This document shows positions 44,877 through 50,170 of a DNA stretch of 50,170 nt, piece after piece. This DNA comes from Chloroflexota bacterium. Lineage in GTDB: Bacteria; Chloroflexota; UBA11872. A program made the translations under genes and the position numbers. How positions within the stretch are numbered: the first letter of the stretch is position 1; the number at the start of each line of letters is the position of its first letter. The stretch lies in NCBI GenBank assembly GCA_022820025.1, contig JAJEGF010000085.1:1-50170 (forward strand), given 5' to 3'. The notes under the pieces are model-generated. The model ran no database searches. It worked only from the letters and a program-made list of their open reading frames with translations, and was not told the origin of the DNA.

Positions 44877-46193
44877 TCACGAACCGACGACGCGCAGACC
44901 TGAGAAAGTCACGTGCGGATCACCTTCGCCAAGGGTGGTCACGCAACCGAATCCCAGGGTGAATGACGAGTATGGAAGTCCGGCCTCCGAGTGTTTCAAC
45001 GCACCGTTAATGTAGAAGGCAATACTTCCGCCCTGGTAGACAAGCCGCGCGTTGTAGAGGCTTCGATCAAAGGGGATGCCCGTGGCATTGTCCTCAATTT
45101 TGATGGTCGTCCAGTTCGGATCCCGAAACCGCTCCCAGCTAAAGTACGACCGCTTGCCTTCAAAGAGATGGGGTCCCAGGTAAATCACATCGATGTTGCC
45201 GGCATCAATCATGTAGAACTCGGCCGCGATGTTGTTGTCAGTCCGGAGGTTTGTAAAGAGGTCGAATGACGACGCGCGAATTCGGGCGACGATGCCGAAG
45301 GCCTGGTCGTTTTCCGCACGGCAGTCCACGCGCTCGGCGGCATACAGCGTGCGCGGCCCGCTTGGGGTTGGAGCGGCAGGCGCCGGTGTGGGCTGGGGCG
45401 CGGGCGTGGGCGCGGGCGTTGGGACCGGGGTCGGCGTGGGCAAGGTATGCGTGGGCAGGCTCGAGACCATCGCGGCCGTAATCGGGGCCTTGGCGGCGTC
45501 GGGGATGATCACGTTGGACTGCCGCTTCACCTTGTCGGGAACGTTCTGTCGCCCAACGGCCCCCACCGTCGTCCCCGGGGCCGGGACGTTCCAGACTTCA
45601 AACACGATGCGCTGCGCGCGCAGCAACTGCAGGCCCTGCGGATTGCCATTGACCTCCCGCTCTTCGTAGCGAATCGGCAGTCCGAAGAGGTTCAGCCAGT
45701 CCGGCTCGGCCAGGAAGGCGGCCTGGATCTTGGGATTCTGTTCGAGGATCGACAGGTGCACCTCCTTGACCTCGGAAAAACTCAAGCCCGCCGTGTAAAA
45801 CACCTGGTGCAGGGGAACATTCGGGAGCCGCACGTCCGGGTACTTGTTGGCCAGCGCATCCAGCGTGTTGTAGTAGTTCATGCGGCTCTCGCCGGGCGAC
45901 CACTGCAAGATGACCTTTTGAAACGCCTGCAGGGTGAACGGCCCCTCCACCCAACGCTGGCTGATCGGATACCCGATCGACTGCAGGCTCTTGCCGCGGA
46001 CAAACGCCCACATCGGCACGTCGTCGTCGTTGGTGACGGCAAAACCGTCGTTCGGCTCGGCCGTATCGCTGCCGGTCGCCGTAAACAGGCACCCGTCGTC
46101 CAGCGCGATGCCGTCGCAGTCGATCGCGTGCGCCGGAGCGACCAGCGCGAGCAAGAGCAGCCCGCTTAACAGGGCGAGAATTACACGTCGCAT
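44877..46193 (-). CDS. Secreted Chloroflexota-type two-domain protein
   Basis: 438 aa from the ATG at 46193, whose product begins with a clear signal peptide (MRRVILALLSGLLLLALVAP...AHA). The frame is open to 46388 but the extra part is not credible. Residues about 60-230 hold the Chloroflexota-typical repeat segment: IGYPISQRWVEGPFTLQAFQ, KVILQWSPGE, and a second half with NLFGLPIRYEER and QRIVFEVWN. A Pro/Thr/Ala linker (PTPTPVPTPAP...) follows. The C-terminal ~165 residues are beta-rich with two Cys and resemble a concanavalin-like or jelly-roll binding domain. I infer extracellular binding; no catalytic residues can be named. Confidence 0.7.
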   Translation of the reverse strand: MRRVILALLSGLLLLALVAPAHAIDCDGIALDDGCLFTATGSDTAEPNDGFAVTNDDDVPMWAFVRGKSLQSIGYPISQRWVEGPFTLQAFQKVILQWSPGESRMNYYNTLDALANKYPDVRLPNVPLHQVFYTAGLSFSEVKEVHLSILEQNPKIQAAFLAEPDWLNLFGLPIRYEEREVNGNPQGLQLLRAQRIVFEVWNVPAPGTTVGAVGRQNVPDKVKRQSNVIIPDAAKAPITAAMVSSLPTHTLPTPTPVPTPAPTPAPQPTPAPAAPTPSGPRTLYAAERVDCRAENDQAFGIVARIRASSFDLFTNLRTDNNIAAEFYMIDAGNIDVIYLGPHLFEGKRSYFSWERFRDPNWTTIKIEDNATGIPFDRSLYNARLVYQGGSIAFYINGALKHSEAGLPYSSFTLGFGCVTTLGEGDPHVTFSGLRVVGS

Positions 46194-46428
46194 AGCTCTC
46201 CCAGGCATCCAACCGCCCACACGTACCAGCGCACCGGAGTCGCAGCCTCCGCTGGGTCGCCACGTACCGTAGTGGGCGGCTCCGGATCGCGTCAATGCAG
46301 GCTCCCGGCGGTCAAGATCGGAGGAGCCGACCTCGGGTCTGGAAGCGAAGGCTCGGCCCATCGCCGACCGTGACGCGGCCCGCGACATCGGCGCATGGCG
46401 CCCAACGCCGCCGCGGTCGGCGGCCGCC

Positions 46429-48150
46429 TCAGGCGACGGTCAGCGCACCTTCTTCGTGCAACTCCCGCAAGGTGTCGGCAACCAGCGCACGGACGGCCGT
46501 GGCGGACTTACCGACGGCGGCGCCCCAGGTTTCGATCGCGTCGTCCACCATTTGCTGGCCGGTGCGCGACCCATCCATCAATCGCAGCAGCGATGTCGCG
46601 GCAATGGAGAGGAAGTGGGTCTTGGTGCTGTCGCCGTCGGGAATCTCAACCAGCGTGGCCGGGCGCAGCACGTCTTCCTGGTCGTTGAGCATGTAGGGCT
46701 GCCACTGCACGCCGTCCATCCAGGTGGGGACGCCGCCGAGCAGTTGCTCGACGGTAACCGGCTGATAGTCGCGGGCCTGCCGTTCCTCTTCCAGGAAGTC
46801 CTCCAGTTGCGCCTGCTGCTCGTCGCTGAGTTCGAGTTCGAAGTTCTGGTAGATGATCTTGAGCTGTTCGGGGCTGAAGCCGCCGGCGTGCTTGAGCTTG
46901 AGGTGGCTGGTGGCGCCGGGGCTGCGTGACACGCCGGCGGCGATCAGCGAGAACGCCTGTTGCAGCGAGAAGCTCTGCGACGGATCGACGATGCGCCGGG
47001 CCTGCCAGAACCAGTCGTCGCGGTTGCGCTCGCCGTGGTACCAGTGCAGGGCCAGTTCCAGGAAATCCTGCGCCGTTTTGCGGTACTCGCTGTCGTACCA
47101 GTGCATGGCCAGCGGTTCCAGTTCGGGCTGGCGCAGCGCGGCGGTAAGGGTCAGGGCGGCTCGGATCGCCCCGTTCATGGCCAGGGCGATGCCGGTGGAG
47201 AGCACCGGGTCCACGAAACAAGCCGCGTCGCCGCAGAGCATGTAGCCGGGGCCGTGGAAGGACTTGCAGAAGAACGACCAGTCGCTGTCCATCTCCACCC
47301 GGTCGGAGATCCACTCGGCCGGCTCCAGCAGGCGCAGCAGTTCGGGGGTAATGGCGACGTTCTTGAGGAAGAAGTCGACGCGCTGCTGCGGTTTCATCCC
47401 GCGCACGTGGCTGGGGTCGGTGACGAAGCCGACGCTGCTGATCTCGTTGGCCAGGGGGATGTGCCAGAACCAGCCGGCCTCGCTGGAGACGATGTGCAGG
47501 TTGCCGTCGTCGTTGAGCGTGAGATCCGGGTAAACCTCGGAAAGCTTGCGGGCGCCCCGGTAGTAGCCGGACAGGGAGATGTGGCGCATCTCCTCGTTGA
47601 ACTCTCGCAGTTTGAAGCGTGTGCCCAAGAGCGATGACTGGCCCGAGCAGTCGAGGATATAGCGGGACTGCAGCTTGCCTTCGGACCCGTTGGGACCGCG
47701 CCAGCGCAGGCCGGTGACCCGACCGCCCACCTGGGCGACGTCGGTGACCTGGGTCTCCTCCCAGACGGTGGCGCCGCAGTCTTCGCTGTGGTCCAGCAGG
47801 ATCTTGTCGAAATCCGCCCGGCGGACCTGGAAGGCAAAGAACGCGTCGTCGATCATTTCCGAGAAGCGCAGGGTCCAGGGTTCGCGGGAGCGGCCCCAGA
47901 TGTAGGTGGCGCCGTACTTGCGGACGAACCCGGCCCGCAGGACTTTCTCGGTGATGCCCATCTGGTCGAGCGCCAGGAAGGCGATGGGCAGCAGCGATTC
48001 GCCGATGTGCTCGCGCGGGAAGCGTTCGCGCTCGAGGACGGCCACCCGGAACCCGGCACGCGACAGCAGGGTGGCGGCCGTGGACCCGGCCGGCCCGCCG
48101 CCGATGACGGCGACATCGACATCAAGACCGTCGACCGGATGCGTGCTCAT
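46429..48150 (-). CDS. Flavin-dependent halogenase with C-terminal PqqD/RRE-like domain
   Basis: 573 aa. FAD is bound by IGGGPAGSTAA (16-26). The tryptophan-halogenase marks are present: GWFWHIP (226-232, the WxWxIP motif), FVDPVLSTG (312-320, the Fx.Px.SxG motif) and Lys78 in VRKYGA at the place of the catalytic lysine of PrnA. These enzymes use FADH2, oxygen and halide to halogenate aromatic groups. The last 76 residues (FLSIAATSLLRLMDGSRTGQ, VRALVADTLRELHEEGALTV) look like a PqqD-type RiPP recognition element, which would bring in a peptide or carrier-bound substrate. The ATG overlaps the stop of the TPR gene as ATGA. A flavin reductase is not in view. Confidence 0.82.
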   Translation of the reverse strand: MSTHPVDGLDVDVAVIGGGPAGSTAATLLSRAGFRVAVLERERFPREHIGESLLPIAFLALDQMGITEKVLRAGFVRKYGATYIWGRSREPWTLRFSEMIDDAFFAFQVRRADFDKILLDHSEDCGATVWEETQVTDVAQVGGRVTGLRWRGPNGSEGKLQSRYILDCSGQSSLLGTRFKLREFNEEMRHISLSGYYRGARKLSEVYPDLTLNDDGNLHIVSSEAGWFWHIPLANEISSVGFVTDPSHVRGMKPQQRVDFFLKNVAITPELLRLLEPAEWISDRVEMDSDWSFFCKSFHGPGYMLCGDAACFVDPVLSTGIALAMNGAIRAALTLTAALRQPELEPLAMHWYDSEYRKTAQDFLELALHWYHGERNRDDWFWQARRIVDPSQSFSLQQAFSLIAAGVSRSPGATSHLKLKHAGGFSPEQLKIIYQNFELELSDEQQAQLEDFLEEERQARDYQPVTVEQLLGGVPTWMDGVQWQPYMLNDQEDVLRPATLVEIPDGDSTKTHFLSIAATSLLRLMDGSRTGQQMVDDAIETWGAAVGKSATAVRALVADTLRELHEEGALTVA

Positions 48151-49988
48151 GCCAGAGCCTCCAGCCGCATGCGCGCCTGCGCGAGGTTGCGGGTGATCAT
48201 CGCATGCTGCTGAGGGAAGACGGCGGCGTCGAAGACCTTCGCGGCTATCTCAAAGCTGCGGATGGCGTCGCGCAGATCCCCGGCTCCCCCGCCCGACTGC
48301 ATCAGCGCGACCGCCAGGTTGAAGTGAACGCTGGCGGACTCGCGCGGGTGGGATTGGACGTCGTAGGCCGAGGCCGACGCGCGGTAGGCCTCGATGGCCG
48401 CCGGCAGCACGTGGGGTTCGCCGCGCGCCGCCTGGGAGGCCAGAACCATGCCCAGCAGCATTTGCGTCTCGGCATGCGCGAGCGGTTCCGAATCGCGCGC
48501 CCGATCCTCCAGCGCCCGGTACAGGTGCGCCGCGCCTTCCGCCAGGGCCCGGGGCTCAACGGCGCTCCGCTCCAGCGCCAGGCGGCCAAGCAGGTGGTGC
48601 GCCCGAGCGACGAGCGCGCGGTCCTCGTCCGAAGCCTCCAGCGCTCGATCGGCCGCCGCCGCGGCGCGCCGCAGGTTGTCCGTCCGGTCGCCGTCGGTCC
48701 GCGCGGCCAGGGCCTCGGCAAGCGCGACCTGGAGCGAGGCGTAAGCCACGGGTTCGGCCTCCCGGTTGATGGCGTCCAGCCCGGCCTCGAACGCTTCGAT
48801 GGCCTGGCGGACGTTTGCCGCCCGGTCGCCGGCGGCCGAGGCCAGCAGGGCCGACCCAAGGGTCAGGTTCACCCGCGCGTACTCGGTGGGGAACTGGGCG
48901 CGCGGCCAGGCCGACAGCGCATGTCGGCTGATTTCGAGCGCGCGCGCAACGCGCGGCTGCGTGGGCGCGGGGCCCTCCACGATCACGCGCGGCGCTTCGA
49001 TCAGGGCGGGCGCCACGATCGACGTGGATGTCACCTGCGGCGCCAGCGCCAGCGCGGCCTCGAACTGCTCCAGGGCCGCAGCGCGGGACGCCTCGCCGCC
49101 GCCGGGCAACCGCCCGGCCCACAGCCGGCCAAAGCCGAGGCGGAGTTCGGCGTGCCGGTCAGGCTGCGATTCGGCCGGCACCTCGGCCAGGGCCGTGGCA
49201 AAGGCCCGCCGCGCCCGCTCGAAACGTGAAGGGTCGAGCGAGGTCAGTTCAACCTGGGTGAGGGCGGTTTCAGCCAGGGCCGCGGAACGCAGGTCGCCGC
49301 GGTTGCCCGCGGCCGCCAGGTCCGCCGCCCGCAGGAACGCCCGCACCGAGGCGTCCAGGTGGGCGCGCCGGTCGCCTTCCATTTGCACGCGCTGAGTCTG
49401 GCCCAGGCCAAGCAGGAATTCGGCGTGTTCGGCCGGGTATTCGTCGGGCGACACGCCCTCGAGGAGCGCCTGGTAGGCGCCGACCGCCTGCGCCCGGTCG
49501 CGGGCGTCCGGTGACGCCGCCAGCACCGCCGCCACGTTGGCCTGCGCCCGCGCGTGATCCAGCGGCGATACGTCCGGTGAGAGCGCCTCCAGCACCGTTT
49601 CGAAGCACCAGCGGGCCGACTCCAATTGTCCGCCGGCCCAGTTGGCCAGGCCCAGGCCGTGAAATGCCCGCGCATAGGCCTCCGGGAACTCGTCGCGGTT
49701 GAAAACGACGATCGCCTTCTGATAGCTATCAATGGCCTCGGCCAGCAGGTCGGGATCGCCCAGGCGCGCCCGCAGGCTCAGCGTGTCGGCCAGGTCCAGG
49801 TGCAGCGCGCCGAACTCGATCGGGAGCACGGCAAGGTCGAACGCCTCGGCGGCTTCGATCAGGAGATCGGTGGCCGCGCGCAACTGCATGATGTCGCTGC
49901 CGGCCCGCAACTCGCGCGCCTGCGCGAGCTTCTGACGGGCCGCGACCAGAAGGGGATCGCCGGACACGCGCGGCATCGCTTCGTTCAT
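48147..49988 (-). CDS. TPR-repeat protein coupled to the halogenase
   Basis: 613 aa, almost wholly Ala/Leu/Glu-rich helix pairs of about 34-45 residues. Repeating patterns include AIDSYQKAIVVFN, AYARAFHGLGLANWAGGQLE, EYARVNLTLGSALLASAAGD, AIEAFEAGLDAINRE and VHFNLAVALMQSGGG. This is a tetratricopeptide solenoid that binds proteins or peptides. There is no signal peptide, so it is cytoplasmic. Its stop overlaps the halogenase start (ATGA), so the two are co-translated. It could be a scaffold for the halogenase or its substrate; this is inference. Confidence 0.82.
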   Translation of the reverse strand: MNEAMPRVSGDPLLVAARQKLAQARELRAGSDIMQLRAATDLLIEAAEAFDLAVLPIEFGALHLDLADTLSLRARLGDPDLLAEAIDSYQKAIVVFNRDEFPEAYARAFHGLGLANWAGGQLESARWCFETVLEALSPDVSPLDHARAQANVAAVLAASPDARDRAQAVGAYQALLEGVSPDEYPAEHAEFLLGLGQTQRVQMEGDRRAHLDASVRAFLRAADLAAAGNRGDLRSAALAETALTQVELTSLDPSRFERARRAFATALAEVPAESQPDRHAELRLGFGRLWAGRLPGGGEASRAAALEQFEAALALAPQVTSTSIVAPALIEAPRVIVEGPAPTQPRVARALEISRHALSAWPRAQFPTEYARVNLTLGSALLASAAGDRAANVRQAIEAFEAGLDAINREAEPVAYASLQVALAEALAARTDGDRTDNLRRAAAAADRALEASDEDRALVARAHHLLGRLALERSAVEPRALAEGAAHLYRALEDRARDSEPLAHAETQMLLGMVLASQAARGEPHVLPAAIEAYRASASAYDVQSHPRESASVHFNLAVALMQSGGGAGDLRDAIRSFEIAAKVFDAAVFPQQHAMITRNLAQARMRLEALA

Positions 49989-50016
49989 TGGCGCGCCGAC
50001 TCGACCAACTCCCGCG

Positions 50017-50170
50017 CTATTCGCCGCCCGCGGCGTCGGCCATCAGCTTGTCCAGATTGGCCAGCGCCTGCTCAAACTCGGCCGCGATCCGGCCGCGGCT
50101 GGTAAACGACTTGATCAGGCCCAGCGGGCCGCCGCCGGACCAGGTGCCGGTGAGGGTGATCTCCGTGTTG
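50017..50170 (-). CDS. SRPBCC/CoxG-like protein, C-terminal end only
   Basis: The gene enters from the right edge. The visible ~50 residues read TEITLTGTWSGGGPLGLIKS, then FTSRGRIAAEFEQALANLDK and LMADAAGGE, stop at 50017. A final beta strand followed by a long amphipathic C-terminal helix is the end of the SRPBCC (START-like, CoxG/polyketide cyclase) fold, which binds hydrophobic ligands. It is upstream of and co-oriented with the TPR and halogenase genes, 28 bases before the TPR start. The call is tentative because most of the protein is missing. Confidence 0.5.
   Translation of the reverse strand, partial: NTEITLTGTWSGGGPLGLIKSFTSRGRIAAEFEQALANLDKLMADAAGGE

Noticed and set aside
44572..45015. 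Plus-strand 147-aa frame in the gap before the secreted protein gene
   Set aside because: It has no recognisable features and runs antisense to both the halogenase-tail fragment and the end of the secreted protein gene.
46213..46279. CCGCCCA...TGGGCGG inverted repeat upstream of the secreted protein gene
   Set aside because: Seven GC-only bases with a 53-base spacer are expected by chance in this composition.

Overview
The window is high-GC bacterial DNA (roughly two thirds G+C by eye, with patches of lower GC in the accessory genes). It is packed with short-gapped, often ATGA/GTGA-overlapping genes on both strands. I read it as Chloroflexota. The secreted protein at 44877-46193 has the phylum-typical repeat-like segment with an AFQK...LQWSPGE signature. 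The lipoprotein at 34888 has EVPVE repeats. The Ldh2-type and iron alcohol dehydrogenases are multiplied as in marine or sponge-associated Chloroflexota such as SAR202. This placement is inference from gene style, not from a marker search. Both window ends cut genes, and the left edge looks chimeric, so the window may be a whole metagenomic contig.

Layout. 1-3492: the C-terminal two thirds of SMC, preceded in frame by a fragment that reads like an MFS transporter, then a membrane PASTA protein. 3482-12077 (minus strand): a core operon in the order secA, prfB (with the programmed +1 frameshift), a secreted MA-type metallopeptidase, ftsE, ftsX, a second FtsE-like ATPase with a changed D-loop, and a C-terminal processing protease. 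12305-18130 (plus): the best candidate for an undescribed system. It has four tightly coupled genes: a GHKL/MutL-type ATPase, an unknown 258-aa protein and two paralogous proteins with a shared core. No helicase, nuclease or methylase is recognisable. 18200-25225 (minus): iron alcohol dehydrogenase, Cu/Zn superoxide dismutase lipoprotein, dnaB, a spacer with two perfect DnaA boxes, rplI, rho, and a D-threonine-aldolase/D-serine-dehydratase-like PLP enzyme. 25318-30364: DUF503 protein, a probable 29-aa membrane peptide, a second iron alcohol dehydrogenase, an Ldh2 dehydrogenase, a GNAT acetyltransferase and an NfeD/SPFH pair.

30413-36712: an accessory stretch holding a secreted M14 peptidase, a lower-GC two-gene DUF488 cassette, a second Ldh2 gene and a lipoprotein glycosidase. 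The glycosidase is followed directly by a duplicated 3' end of the Ldh2 gene. Two copies of an intergenic palindromic repeat lie here. 36778-43634: a small DUF1640-like protein, a class I aminotransferase, a secreted protein with five 58-residue repeats, and a GTGA-coupled operon of an AlkD-like HEAT protein, a nucleoside hydrolase and a nucleotidyltransferase. 43788-50170: a probable toxin-antitoxin pair, a remnant resembling the 3' end of the halogenase gene, a secreted Chloroflexota-type protein, a flavin-dependent halogenase with a C-terminal PqqD/RRE-like domain, a TPR protein translationally coupled to it, and the end of an SRPBCC-like gene.

The housekeeping parts cover chromosome segregation, protein export, translation termination, envelope remodelling and replication. 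Interest concentrates in the GHKL cassette, the DUF488 pair, the halogenase-RRE fusion, and the two loci where a cargo gene sits between an intact gene and a second copy of that gene's tail.
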